Source: Ectothiorhodospira haloalkaliphila ATCC 51935 (lineage in GTDB: Bacteria > Pseudomonadota > Gammaproteobacteria > Ectothiorhodospirales > Ectothiorhodospiraceae). From it: a stretch of DNA of 64,000 nt. Each line of letters starts with the position of its first letter. Position 1 is the stretch's first letter. Under the pieces are notes generated by a model. It worked only from the letters and a program-made list of their open reading frames with translations. It had not been told where the DNA came from and did not search any database. Shown one piece after another: positions 36,068 through 44,401 of this stretch. The DNA lies in NCBI RefSeq assembly GCF_000633935.1, contig NZ_KK214998.1, positions 867,844 through 931,843 of the forward strand, given 5' to 3'. The translations under genes were made by a program, and so were the position numbers.

Positions 36068-36961
36068 ATGAGGCTTCTCGCACTCATCGTGCTGATGTGG
36101 CTGCCAGGGATGGCCTTCGGGGAGTCCTTCGTCGCCGATGGCGTCGCCTCCACGGCAAATCAGAGTGTGCAGGAAGCGCGCAGGGAAGCCCTCAAGGATG
36201 CGCTCTGGTCTGCCTCCGCCCAGTCAGGGATTACCATTCGGGGAGAGGTCGGCCTGCACCGAGGGGTGGTGGTGTCCGATGAATCCCGGTTCCGGATTGG
36301 AACCCATATTTCTCGATATGAGGTCATCAGTGAAGGCCAGGAAGGTGATTTCTATCGTGTGAAGGTCCGTGTGGACGAGGTTCAGACCGGCTGTGGGGCA
36401 CTGATGGGGATGCGGATCGGGGCCGTGAGTTTCCCGCTCCTCAAGCCCCATCAAAACACCCTGATGGGGGTGGCGGGGGTCGAAATGGGCGTTCCGAATG
36501 AGATCCTGCATCGGGTGGGGATCAATACGCCGCTGGAGGTCCATCGTGCTGCCCATCGTCGTCTGTTCTTTCCCCTGAACGGGAATCTCCCCAACCCCCG
36601 CGCTACCGAGGTGAGGGAACGGGTGAAAATGATCGCAGAGGACATGGAGGTGGACTTTCTGGTGGCCGGCATCGTGCTCGACATTGGCTATGAAAGCGTG
36701 GGTATCCTGCGAAACCGGCATAGCCGCCGAGCGGAGGTGGAGATCTATCTGTTCGAAGCCGGGTCCGGTGAGTTGATGACCCAGCGGCGGGCGGCGCGAG
36801 AATCCCGGGGGGATGTGCTGGTGGCCTCACGAGTGAGTTTTGGAAGTCAGCGCTTTTACGAATCCGATTATGGGGAGGGCTTCGGCTGGGTGATGGATAC
36901 CCTCTCCCAGGAGATCCTCTCCACCCTGGACTGCCCGAAGAGGAGCGGCGTGGCGCAATGA
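36068..36961 (+). CDS. flgT: FlgT-like flagellar H-ring protein
   Basis: A 297-residue periplasmic protein with a cleavable signal peptide (MRLLALIVLMWLPGMAFG). The N-terminal domain (FVADGVASTANQSVQEARRE, then ALKDALWSASAQSGITI) matches the FlgT N-terminal fold, and the middle domain follows (VNGI-like MGMRIGAVSFPLL to LVAGIVLDIGYE). Vibrio FlgT builds the H-ring around the LP ring and, with FlgO and FlgP, supports fast sodium-driven rotation. flgO is not seen here. It is 12 bp after the FlgP-like gene and overlaps the SDR gene by four bases. Identity rests on fold features and the neighbour. Confidence 0.7.
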   Translation: MRLLALIVLMWLPGMAFGESFVADGVASTANQSVQEARREALKDALWSASAQSGITIRGEVGLHRGVVVSDESRFRIGTHISRYEVISEGQEGDFYRVKVRVDEVQTGCGALMGMRIGAVSFPLLKPHQNTLMGVAGVEMGVPNEILHRVGINTPLEVHRAAHRRLFFPLNGNLPNPRATEVRERVKMIAEDMEVDFLVAGIVLDIGYESVGILRNRHSRRAEVEIYLFEAGSGELMTQRRAARESRGDVLVASRVSFGSQRFYESDYGEGFGWVMDTLSQEILSTLDCPKRSGVAQ

Positions 36962-37665
36962 ATATCCTGATCGTGGGTGCATCAGGTGGCATCGGTTCCG
37001 CCTTCGCACAGACCCTGGCGGCGCGGGAGTCGGTGCAGCGTGTTGTGGGTACTTATCGCAGCACGCCACCCTCATGGGAGGACGCCAAGGTGGAATGGGC
37101 GCCTCTGGATGTGACGGATGAATCGGCTGTGGCCCGGCTGGCTCGGGATCTTGGCGAAATCGACTGGCTGATCAACGCCGCAGGCCTGTTGCATGAAGGG
37201 GCGCATGGCCCCGAGAAGCGCGTGGCCCAGGTGGAGCCCGAGTTTGTGATGCAGAACTTTCGCGTCAACACCCTGCCGACGCTGCTGCTGGCCAAGCATA
37301 TGGCACCGCTCATGCGTCATGGTCGTCCGGCGATCTTCGCCACAGTGTCCGCGCGCCTGGGCAGTATCGGCGAGAACGGACTGGGGGGGTGGTACAGCTA
37401 TCGGGCCTCCAAGGCGGCCCTGAACATGGTGATCAAGAACCTCTCCATCGAGTTGCGGCGCACCCATCCACAACTTGTGCTGGCGTCACTGCATCCGGGT
37501 ACGACGGATACAGCTCTCTCCAAACCTTTCCAGCGCAACGTGCCTGCGGACGCCCTGTTCACGCCCGGTTATAGCGTGAACTGCATGCTTCAGGTGCTGG
37601 AGGGCCTGAGTCCCGAAGACAGCGGTGGGTTCTGGTCTTTCGATGGTGAGGCCTTGCCCTGGTGA
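36958..37665 (+). CDS. Short-chain dehydrogenase/reductase
   Basis: A 235-residue SDR with the cofactor motif GASGGIGSAF (residues 7-16), NAAG at about 73 and the catalytic Tyr and Lys in YSYRASKAALN. The substrate-binding loop is short, as in C-factor-like SDRs (the CsgA group), which this sequence resembles. NAD or NADP choice and substrate are unknown. It is translationally coupled at both ends: ATGA with flgT upstream and a possible GTGA with the HD gene downstream. Confidence 0.88.
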   Translation: MNILIVGASGGIGSAFAQTLAARESVQRVVGTYRSTPPSWEDAKVEWAPLDVTDESAVARLARDLGEIDWLINAAGLLHEGAHGPEKRVAQVEPEFVMQNFRVNTLPTLLLAKHMAPLMRHGRPAIFATVSARLGSIGENGLGGWYSYRASKAALNMVIKNLSIELRRTHPQLVLASLHPGTTDTALSKPFQRNVPADALFTPGYSVNCMLQVLEGLSPEDSGGFWSFDGEALPW

Positions 37666-37691
37666 AGGGAGGCCGTGGGGATGCAAGGCCC

Positions 37692-38960
37692 ATGGTGATC
37701 CGTGATCCGGTCCATGGCGACATCGAACTGAGCGCCCTGGAGCAGGCGGTGCTGGATCTGCCGGACGTGCAGCGCCTGCGGGGGATCAAGCAATTGGGCA
37801 CGGCCAGCTACGTCTATCCCGGTGCCTTGCATACCCGCTTCGATCACTCCCTGGGGGCCTGTGCGCTGGCGCACCGCATGCTGGAGGGCCTGCGTCGTCA
37901 GGGCACGCCGGTGCCCGCGGATCTGGAAGACCTGATCGGCGTAGGGGCGCTGTTGCACGACGTCACCCACGTCCCCTTCGGACACACCCTGGAGGATGAG
38001 CGGCGCCTGTTCCCGCGTCACGACAAGGGTGACCGGATGTCCCGGTTATTGAAGGGCGCGCTGGGCGAGGCCCTGGAGAAACTGGGCATCCTGGGCGAGA
38101 TCGCCGGTCTGCTCGGCGAGGCCCCAGGCCACCTGCCCGGCTGGGCAGGGGAGATCATCGCCTCCACCCTGGATGCGGACCTGCTGGACTACCTGCGTCG
38201 CGACAGCCGGTTCACCGGGCTGGCCCAGGACTATGACGATCGGGTGTTCCGTTATTTCACCGTGGCCGATGATCACCTGGCCCTGCGCATGGCGCGCCAT
38301 GGCATGGACCGCCCCGATGCCCGGTCCGAGGTGGTGCAGTTGCTGCGAATGCGTTATTTCCTCACCGAGCGGGTTTATTATCACCACACCAAGGTGGTGG
38401 CCGGGGCCATGATCTCCAAGGCGGTGGAACTGGCCATGCAGGCGCAGTGGCTGACCGAACCCGAATTGCTGCACCTCAACGACTGGACCTTGCTGGATCG
38501 GCTGGAACAGCCCGGGTCTCCGCCGGGAGCGCGTCATCTGGCGCAAGGCCTGGCGAGGCGTCGCCTGCTCAAGCGCGGCTACGTGCTGTCCGCTTCCAGC
38601 CTGGACGAGTCGGAGCGGGCGGCCCTGGTAGGGCTTTATCATGACTCGGGTACCCGGCGCGCGGAGGCGGAAGCGGTGCTGGCCAGCGAGCTTGGGGTGT
38701 CGCCGGAAGAGGTGATCGTCTATTGCCCGGCCCTGACGGTGATGAAGGAGGCGCGGGCCTGGGTGGAGACGGCCTCAGGTCTGCGTCGCCTCAATGACCC
38801 TGCCAGCGCCGCCTGCGCCGAGATCTCGGCCCTGGAGGCGCGTTACGCCGGCCTGTGGCGATTTTATGTGTTCACACCCGAGGCGGTGGCCGGCAGGGCG
38901 GCGGAACTGGCGTCCGGGTATTTTGGTCATCCGGGCGAATACGCGCCGTCGGTCAAATGA
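37692..38960 (+). CDS. HD-domain phosphohydrolase (SAMHD1/dGTPase-like)
   Basis: A 422-residue HD-superfamily protein. The conserved opening MVIRDPVHGDIELSALEQAV leads to RLRGIKQLGTASYVYPGALH and TRFDHSLGACALAHRML. The metal-binding HD pair is in LLHDVTHVPFGHTLED, and the later Asp in STLDADLLDYLRRDS. This matches the COG1078 group of predicted dNTP triphosphohydrolases. ATG 37692 starts exactly at the family N-terminus; a GTG at 37662, overlapping the SDR stop, would add ten residues. Its activity towards dNTPs is inferred from the family only. Confidence 0.87.
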   Translation: MVIRDPVHGDIELSALEQAVLDLPDVQRLRGIKQLGTASYVYPGALHTRFDHSLGACALAHRMLEGLRRQGTPVPADLEDLIGVGALLHDVTHVPFGHTLEDERRLFPRHDKGDRMSRLLKGALGEALEKLGILGEIAGLLGEAPGHLPGWAGEIIASTLDADLLDYLRRDSRFTGLAQDYDDRVFRYFTVADDHLALRMARHGMDRPDARSEVVQLLRMRYFLTERVYYHHTKVVAGAMISKAVELAMQAQWLTEPELLHLNDWTLLDRLEQPGSPPGARHLAQGLARRRLLKRGYVLSASSLDESERAALVGLYHDSGTRRAEAEAVLASELGVSPEEVIVYCPALTVMKEARAWVETASGLRRLNDPASAACAEISALEARYAGLWRFYVFTPEAVAGRAAELASGYFGHPGEYAPSVK

Positions 38961-38975
38961 TCTGGGGTCATGTGT

Positions 38976-39479
38976 TCAGGGGCTATCATCGCTGGGGCCA
39001 TGGGTCTTGCGGATTTCCGCGTTGCGCCGTTCGATTTCGCGACGGAATTCCCTGCGCAGGGCGGCGTTTTCATACCGCCTGCGTTCGGTGGGGGTTTCGA
39101 TTTCCAGCGGGCGCACCTTCATCGGGCGCCCATGCTCGTCCACCGCCACCATGGTGAAATAGGATGTCATCACGTGGCGCTCGTTCTGGTGGATGATGTC
39201 CTCCGCATTCACCCGGATGCCCACCTCCATGGAACTGTTGCCCGTGTAGTTGATGGAGGCCAGGAAGGTGACCAGCTCACCCACCCGCAGAGGCTCCCGG
39301 AAGAACACCTGGTCCACCGAGAGGGTGACCACGTAGTTGTTGGAATAGCGGGCGGCACAGGCATAGGCCACCTGGTCCAGCAGCTTGAGGGTGGCCCCCC
39401 CGTGGACATGGCCGGTGAAGTTGGCCATGTCCGGCGTCATGAGCACGCTCATGGTGAGGGTCTTGTTCTGTTTTTCCAT
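38976..39479 (-). CDS. Acyl-CoA thioesterase, hotdog fold (YciA/BACH type)
   Basis: A 167-residue thioesterase that cleaves acyl-CoA to free acid and CoA. MTPDMANFTGHVHGGATLKLL carries the N-terminal catalytic loop, followed by DQVAYACAARYS and VDQVFFREPLRVGELVTFLA, as in the HGG-motif family. It ends with a charged helical tail rich in Arg and Glu (RRRYENAALRREFRREIERR). The ATG at 39479 lacks a clear ribosome-binding site. It converges on the HD gene 15 bp away and lies 14 bp after the DUF411 gene on the same strand, so both may share a transcript. Confidence 0.9.
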   Translation of the reverse strand: MEKQNKTLTMSVLMTPDMANFTGHVHGGATLKLLDQVAYACAARYSNNYVVTLSVDQVFFREPLRVGELVTFLASINYTGNSSMEVGIRVNAEDIIHQNERHVMTSYFTMVAVDEHGRPMKVRPLEIETPTERRRYENAALRREFRREIERRNAEIRKTHGPSDDSP

Positions 39480-39493
39480 TAAGTTTGAGGTGC

Positions 39494-40030
39494 TCAGTTC
39501 TGATGGTGTGAAGAAAATACCTCGCTTTGGCCACTGCGATCAAAGGTGATCACATCGAAAGGATCAAAACGGTCGCCCATTTCCATGCCGGGGGAACCCA
39601 CCGGCATGCCGGGGACCGTCAGTCCGGCCACATCGGGCTGCTCATCCAGCAGGCGACGGATGTGGCTGGCAGGCACATGGCCCTCGATCAGATAGCCGTC
39701 GATGAAGGCCGTGTGGCAGGAGCCCATGCCCGGTTGCAGGCCACCGTGAACCTTGAGCACATTGAGTTGTTCCTGACTCACGTCCACCGCCTCCACAGTG
39801 AAGCCTTCCTCTTCCATGTAGGTGACCCAGTCATTGCAACACCCGCAGTAAGGCGTCTTGAAGACCTTGATGTCCTTGTCGGTGGCCACCACCTGACCCA
39901 GGGGCGAGGACGGGCTGACGCGGTTCTCTGAGGTCAGTGCGGTGGTCGGCAGGAGCAGCAGGGCTGTCAGCAGACAGAGCAGCAGCCGGAGGCGGTGGGT
40001 TGGCTGGGTGAAGGCGGGGGCCGGAAGCAT
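39494..40030 (-). CDS. DUF411 metal-binding protein, exported
   Basis: A 178-residue protein. A signal peptide is seen (LLLCLLTALLLLPTTALTS). The DUF411 domain has the Cys motif KTPYCGCCNDWVTYMEEEGF and the later GMGSCHTAFIDGYLIEGHVP and GLTVPGMPVGSPGMEM, with Cys/Met ligands suited to copper. Such proteins are found in copper- and silver-resistance loci. The ATG at 40030 is preceded by GAGG nine bases away. A 24-bp palindrome at 40065-40088 lies in its promoter region. No copA, cusA or cueR homologue adjoins it. Confidence 0.87.
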   Translation of the reverse strand: MLPAPAFTQPTHRLRLLLCLLTALLLLPTTALTSENRVSPSSPLGQVVATDKDIKVFKTPYCGCCNDWVTYMEEEGFTVEAVDVSQEQLNVLKVHGGLQPGMGSCHTAFIDGYLIEGHVPASHIRRLLDEQPDVAGLTVPGMPVGSPGMEMGDRFDPFDVITFDRSGQSEVFSSHHQN

Positions 40031-40064
40031 GATGGATTTCCTCTTGAGGGACCGGTGGAGTGGT

Positions 40065-40088
40065 CCATATTGACAATACGCAATATGG
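40065..40088 (-). promoter_or_regulatory. Palindromic operator candidate before the DUF411 gene
   Basis: CCATATTG at 40065-40072 is repeated as its exact complement CAATATGG at 40081-40088, with eight bases between. On the minus strand it overlaps a possible -10 TATTGT that has TGGAAA 17 bp upstream. A metal- or stress-responsive repressor is a natural guess, but the regulator is not in the window. Confidence 0.5.
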
Positions 40089-40116
40089 TTGGGTTTCCAG
40101 CGACACATGATCTGGG

Positions 40117-41139
40117 TCAACTGGCCATCGCCTGGGTGATGCTCCCGACCGGGCCCGAGACACCCGGCACCGGGAAGGCCCGAATGCCCAGCTGGCCAAG
40201 CGTGGCACGTTCGGAAGCGAAGGGATCCCGAGGGTCTGTCCGACCGATGCGCACCACCCGGGCACCATCACGGACGTGGCGCATCATGATGGGCAGGGTG
40301 GGGCTGTGCGGCGTTCCGTTGAGGTCATTGCAATGGCCCGCCGGGATCAGTTCCGCCTCCCGACGGGCATAATCCATCACCGGGCCTGGCGTGTCCGGGT
40401 CATGAAGGATCACATCGGCTTGCTGCAGGAGTCGCAGGGCCTGGATGGTCAGGTGCTCCGGTTCATCCCGGGGGCAGGGCATGAAGGCCACCTCGCCCTC
40501 GGTCCCGGATCCCGTGCCCCAGTTATCGAGCACACGGGAGAAGTCCTCATGCCGGGGCTGTCGATTCATGCCCGGCTGCCACAGGCCCTCCAGCAGTGCC
40601 TCCCAGAACCGTCGGCGCTGCCCCGGTTCCGGCAGGGCCCGGGCCACCCGATCGCGCCAACTGCCGGCCAGTTGTGCCAGGGTGCCCAGATCTCGTGGCA
40701 GCAATACCTCAAGCCGGGCGCGCAGGGCACGGGCCAGGACCGGCGCCGTGCCCCCGGTGCCAATGGCCACGATCAACGGACTGCGATCCACGACCGCTGG
40801 CATGATGAAACTGCACAGCTCCGGCCTGTCGGCCACGTTCACCAGGATGCCCCTCTGTCGGGCCGCCTCGTAGACCGCTCGATTCACGGTCTCATCATCC
40901 GTGGCAGCAATGACCAGGGTCATGCCTTCCAGGGCCCCGTGATGAAACCGGCCTGATTGATGCTCGAACAGGCCCTGGGCCACGGCCTCGGCCAGGGACG
41001 GCGTCAGGTGCGGGGTGAGCAGATGTACGCGAGCGCCGGCCTGTTGCAGGCGCCGGGCCTTGCGTGCCGCCACCCGCCCGCCACCCACCACCAGGCAGGG
41101 GCGTTCTTGCAGGTCCAGAAAGATGGGGAAATGATCCAT
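40117..41139 (-). CDS. CysG-like precorrin-2 dehydrogenase/ferrochelatase with a decayed methyltransferase domain
   Basis: A 340-residue protein. The N-terminal CysG/Met8 part (about 1-205) is intact: MDHFPIFLDLQERPCLVVGG, GGGRVAARKARRLQQAG, AATDDETVNRAVYEAARQRG and the dimerisation region. It oxidises precorrin-2 and inserts Fe2+ to make siroheme. The rest begins like a uroporphyrinogen-III methyltransferase domain, but it is about 125 residues instead of about 250. It lacks the SAM loop (PCPRDEP where GAGPGDP is expected) and the GGDP motif (IGRTDPRDP). The methyltransferase step must therefore come from another gene. It lies four bases after the DUF934 gene in the cysI operon; siroheme is the CysI cofactor. 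In-frame codons upstream of the ATG at 41139 overlap DUF934. Confidence 0.87.
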   Translation of the reverse strand: MDHFPIFLDLQERPCLVVGGGRVAARKARRLQQAGARVHLLTPHLTPSLAEAVAQGLFEHQSGRFHHGALEGMTLVIAATDDETVNRAVYEAARQRGILVNVADRPELCSFIMPAVVDRSPLIVAIGTGGTAPVLARALRARLEVLLPRDLGTLAQLAGSWRDRVARALPEPGQRRRFWEALLEGLWQPGMNRQPRHEDFSRVLDNWGTGSGTEGEVAFMPCPRDEPEHLTIQALRLLQQADVILHDPDTPGPVMDYARREAELIPAGHCNDLNGTPHSPTLPIMMRHVRDGARVVRIGRTDPRDPFASERATLGQLGIRAFPVPGVSGPVGSITQAMAS

Positions 41140-41143
41140 GTGC

Positions 41144-41620
41144 TTATCCCGGTACGGCAGAAGGACCCTGCCAGTGTGGGTAGGCGCGGGGTCCCTGAAG
41201 ATACCGGGCGGCGGGTGTGGCAGGGTCGCCCACCGACAGTACGAAGCTGGTGAACCCGCAGCGTCGCATGGCATCCAGCTGGTCCGCACGGACATCGCCC
41301 ACCGCCCGCAACTCCCCGTGATAGCCGTAACGCCCGCGCAGTTGTCGGGCCATGCTGTAAGGGCGTCCATCACCGGCTTTGGGGAAGTGAAGGGCCAACA
41401 GGTTCAGGTGACCCAGCCAGGGGATGAGATCCGTGAGTGTATCCTCGGGGTGCAGGACGATGCCCTCCACGCCCTCGGGGATGACTCCGGTGTTCATCGT
41501 TTCTCTCCATTGGCGCAGATCGAGCAGAACGTTCCCCGGTCCGTCACCATCCTGGTGTTCTTCAGGCGTCCGCCGTGGCAATTCGGGCACGGTTCGCCCG
41601 TCGAGCATGATCAGGGCCAT
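41144..41620 (-). CDS. DUF934-family protein of the sulfite-reductase operon
   Basis: A 158-residue soluble protein (MALIMLDGRTVPELPR start). Conserved DUF934 features include LLDLRQWRE, the stretch LALHFPKAGDGRPYSMARQL, LRGRYGYHGELRAVGDV and the GFTSFVLSVGD ending. DUF934 genes regularly follow cysI in proteobacteria and are assumed to help sulfite reduction, but no activity is established. AGGAG sits eight bases before the ATG at 41620. That start lies inside cysI, so the first 59 bases overlap the end of cysI in another frame. Confidence 0.87.
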   Translation of the reverse strand: MALIMLDGRTVPELPRRTPEEHQDGDGPGNVLLDLRQWRETMNTGVIPEGVEGIVLHPEDTLTDLIPWLGHLNLLALHFPKAGDGRPYSMARQLRGRYGYHGELRAVGDVRADQLDAMRRCGFTSFVLSVGDPATPAARYLQGPRAYPHWQGPSAVPG

Positions 41621-43271
41621 ACAAGTGCTCCTTGAAAGGTTTGAGACCGATGCGGTGCACCGTGTCCAGGAAGGGTTCTTCAGGCTGGCGTTGATCCAGG
41701 TAGAACCTGAGCAGCCTGTCCAGGGTTTCCACCACCTTGTCCGCGGGCACGGCAGGCCCCAGCACCCGGCCAAGCCGGGCCTGTTTGCCGGAGGATCCCC
41801 CCAGCTGGATCTGGTACCAGGAGGCACCCTGCTTTTCCACACCCAGCAGGCCGATATGGCCCACGTGATGGTGGGCGCAGGCATTCATGCACCCGGAGAT
41901 CTTCAGTTGCACGTCGCCCAGGTCATGCAGGTAGTCCAGGTCATCAAAGTGCTGCTGTATGTCCCGGGCCAGCGGCAGGGTTGCGGCGTTGGCCAGGTTG
42001 CAGTAATCCAGCCCCGGGCAGGCGATCATGTCCGTCAGTGTGCCGATATGGGCGTGGGCGAGTCCGAGCGAGTCCAGGGCCTGCCAGAGGCTGGGCAGAT
42101 CCGCTATGGGGACATCGGGAAGCAGCAGATTCTGATCGTGAGTGCTGCGCAGCACGCCGAAGCCGTGTCGCTCCGCCAGGTCGGCCAGGGCATGCATCTC
42201 CTGATCGGTGAGGTCCCCGGGGGCTCGTTCGGGTCCCTTGAGCGGAACGAAGACCACCCGGTAGCCGGGATGCCGGTGCTCACGGGTGTTGAATCTGAGC
42301 CAGCGATCATAGGCTGTCGCGAATTCGTTGCTCGCACTGGCTGGTAGAGCAGGGGGCCGGGATGGGCCGCCCTCCCTGTAAGCGGGCGTGACAAACCGTT
42401 CGCTGATCAGGCGATGGGCCTCCAGGGCGGACACCGGTTGTTCCCGGCGGATGAGGGCCCACTCCGATTCCACCTGCTCCTTGAAGGCCGGAAGACCCAC
42501 ACTGTTCACCAGCACCTTGATGCGTGCCTTGTAGAGGTTGTCGCGACGCCCATGCAGGTTGTAGACGCGCAGGATGGCGGTGAGATAGTCCAGCAGGTCA
42601 TCAGCGGGCAGCCAGGCCCGCAGGGTCCGGGCCAGATGAGGGTCCCGTCCCAGGCCGCCGCCGACGCTGATCCGGAAACCAGGCTCGCCCGAGGCACCCC
42701 TGACCAATTGCAGTCCCACGTCATGGATTCGGGTGGCAGCGCGATCCTGCAGGCTGGCGGTCACTGCGATCTTGAATTTTCTGGGCAGATAGCTGAACTC
42801 CGGGTGAAGCGTGGCCCACTGACGGACCACCTCGCACCAGGGAAGCGGATTATCCACCTCCTCGGGCGTCAGGCCCGCCAGGGGGTCGCAGGTGACATTG
42901 CGGATGCAGTTTCCGCTGGTCTGGATGGCGTGCAGACCCACCTCGGCCAGGGATGCCAGCACCTCGGGCACCTGCTCCAGTTCAAGCCAGTTGAACTGGA
43001 TGTTCTGGCGGGTGGTGAAGTGTCCGAAACCCCGGTCGTGGTCACGGGCGACCCGGGCCAGGCCCCGCAGTTGCGTACTGCTGAGCAGGCCATAGGGGAT
43101 GGCCACGCGCAGCATGGGGGCATGGCGTTGGATGTAAAGGCCGTTCATCAGCCTGAGGGGTCGATAGGCCTCTTCGCTCAATTGCCCGGACAGGAAGCGG
43201 CGGGTCTGGTCGCGGAATTGCTCAACGCGCTCCCGGAGCAGAGCCTGATCCCATTCGCTGTACTGATACAT
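41562..43271 (-). CDS. cysI: Sulfite reductase hemoprotein (nitrite/sulfite reductase family)
   Basis: A 569-residue siroheme/[4Fe-4S] enzyme reducing sulfite to sulfide. Two ferredoxin-like half domains precede HFTTRQNIQFNWLELEQVPE, TSGNCIRNVTCDPLAG and ISVGGGLGRDPHLA. The cluster/siroheme ligands are C in CPGLDYCNLANA and CMNACAHHHVG. It is the single-chain type (COG0155) found with DUF934 and cysH. ATG 43271 is preferred because GAGG lies six bases upstream and the protein then begins MYQYSEWDQ like its relatives; an ATG at 43277 is the alternative. It is divergent from cysH. Confidence 0.94.
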   Translation of the reverse strand: MYQYSEWDQALLRERVEQFRDQTRRFLSGQLSEEAYRPLRLMNGLYIQRHAPMLRVAIPYGLLSSTQLRGLARVARDHDRGFGHFTTRQNIQFNWLELEQVPEVLASLAEVGLHAIQTSGNCIRNVTCDPLAGLTPEEVDNPLPWCEVVRQWATLHPEFSYLPRKFKIAVTASLQDRAATRIHDVGLQLVRGASGEPGFRISVGGGLGRDPHLARTLRAWLPADDLLDYLTAILRVYNLHGRRDNLYKARIKVLVNSVGLPAFKEQVESEWALIRREQPVSALEAHRLISERFVTPAYREGGPSRPPALPASASNEFATAYDRWLRFNTREHRHPGYRVVFVPLKGPERAPGDLTDQEMHALADLAERHGFGVLRSTHDQNLLLPDVPIADLPSLWQALDSLGLAHAHIGTLTDMIACPGLDYCNLANAATLPLARDIQQHFDDLDYLHDLGDVQLKISGCMNACAHHHVGHIGLLGVEKQGASWYQIQLGGSSGKQARLGRVLGPAVPADKVVETLDRLLRFYLDQRQPEEPFLDTVHRIGLKPFKEHLYGPDHARRANRARIATADA

Positions 43272-43502
43272 GCTCATCCTCGGTGTCTGTGAGAGGTGCC
43301 TCAAGGGCGCTGAGGGGTCAAGATAATGCGAAATATCAATAGCGAAAAAGAATTTATAAGAATTGAATTAGACCGAATGGGGATTAGCCATGCCGGCTCA
43401 TAAAGAATCCAATGGAATTGATAGCAAACAATTTATTCTTTTTTGCGTAATCGCAATCTTGGTTAAGGTGGGGCCACATTCAACGCCAAGAGGATTGAAC
43501 TC
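43272..43502. promoter_or_regulatory. AT-rich divergent control region of cysI and cysH
   Basis: This 231-bp region is clearly AT-rich between about 43320 and 43450 against a GC-rich background, with runs such as AATTTATAAGAATTGAATTAG. That composition and the divergent sulfate-assimilation genes suggest binding sites for the LysR-type activator CysB, which needs N-acetylserine. CysB sites are too degenerate to call by eye, so I give no exact box. Confidence 0.45.
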
Positions 43503-44219
43503 ATGCACGCGCCCCATCGGATCTCAGGCGATCGCGACACCCTGGAGAGGATCAATCGTGAGTTGGAGCCCCTGGACGCCCGCGCCCGGTTGGACTGGGC
43601 CCTGAGTTGCTTTGGAGATCGCATCGTACTGAGTTCCAGCTTCGGGGCTCAGGCGGCGGTCATGCTGCATCTGGTGACCCAGGCGCGGCCGGGGATCCCC
43701 GTCATCCTGGTGGACACGGGCTATCTCTTCCCGGAAACCTACCGTTTCGTGGATGAGTTGACGGCGCAACTGGACCTGAACCTTCAGGTGTATCGCTCCC
43801 CCTGGTCATCCGCGTGGCAGGAGGCCCGGTTCGGAAGGCTCTGGGAGCAAGGACTGGAGGGATTGAATCACTACAACCGCATGAACAAGGTTGAACCCAT
43901 GCAGAGGGCCCTGCAGGATCTGGGGGCAGATGCCTGGCTGGCGGGCTTGCGCCGCCAACAGTCCGAGAGCCGTGCCGGGCTTGAAGTGGTGGCCTGGCAG
44001 AACGGAAGAGCCAAGATCCATCCCATCATCGACTGGACCGACCGGGATGTGCATCAGTACCTCACGCGGCACGGATTGTCCTACCATCCACTCTGGCACC
44101 AGGGCTATCTCTCCATCGGCGACGTACACAGCACGCGCTCGGTGCACGAGATCGAACAGCCAGAGCAGATGCGGTTTTTCGGGCTTAAGCGCGAGTGCGG
44201 GCTGCACGAGCACGTCTGA
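43503..44219 (+). CDS. cysH: Phosphoadenylyl-sulfate (PAPS) reductase
   Basis: A 238-residue thioredoxin- or glutaredoxin-dependent reductase that frees sulfite from PAPS for Cys[18 protein letters not shown] and [17 protein letters not shown] form the nucleotide site; [12 protein letters not shown] precedes the catalytic Cys in KRECGLHEH. The paired cysteines that bind an iron-sulfur cluster in APS reductases are absent, so PAPS should be the substrate. The cysDNC/ATP-sulfurylase genes are not in the window. The ATG at 43503 has GAGG ahead of it. Confidence 0.94.
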   Translation: MHAPHRISGDRDTLERINRELEPLDARARLDWALSCFGDRIVLSSSFGAQAAVMLHLVTQARPGIPVILVDTGYLFPETYRFVDELTAQLDLNLQVYRSPWSSAWQEARFGRLWEQGLEGLNHYNRMNKVEPMQRALQDLGADAWLAGLRRQQSESRAGLEVVAWQNGRAKIHPIIDWTDRDVHQYLTRHGLSYHPLWHQGYLSIGDVHSTRSVHEIEQPEQMRFFGLKRECGLHEHV

Positions 44220-44230
44220 GGCCCGCGATC

Positions 44231-44251
44231 ATCCACAGAACCTGTGGATAA
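44231..44251. repeat. Inverted repeat containing a consensus DnaA box
   Basis: ATCCACAG, three bases, CTGTGGAT, then AA. The minus strand reads TTATCCACA over 44251-44243, identical to the strong DnaA-box consensus. It may instead be the hairpin at the end of the cysH message, although no T run follows. Confidence 0.45.
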
Positions 44252-44386
44252 CCTTGTGGGCAAAATGTCATGAAACGCCGCCCGGCCGCGACGGTGCGCG
44301 GCCCGGGAACAGATTGGTCAAAAAATGGCCAGGGTCTGTAACTGCTTGTTTCCTGGTTAAAAGGAGGAATCCTCAAAGTCCTGGGC

Positions 44387-44401
44387 TGTCAAGTCTTGAC
44401 A
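44387..44401. promoter_or_regulatory. Perfect 15-bp palindrome upstream of rnk, operator-like
   Basis: TGTCAAG, one central base, CTTGACA. The symmetry (7-1-7) and an embedded TTGACA hexamer suggest an operator over a -35 element. The matching -10 downstream is weak. The regulator is unknown. Confidence 0.4.

Noticed and set aside
43390-43605. 71-codon frame starting in the cysI-cysH gap
   Set aside because: No ribosome-binding site, and it runs into cysH out of frame. The hydrophobic stretch comes from the AT-rich promoter.
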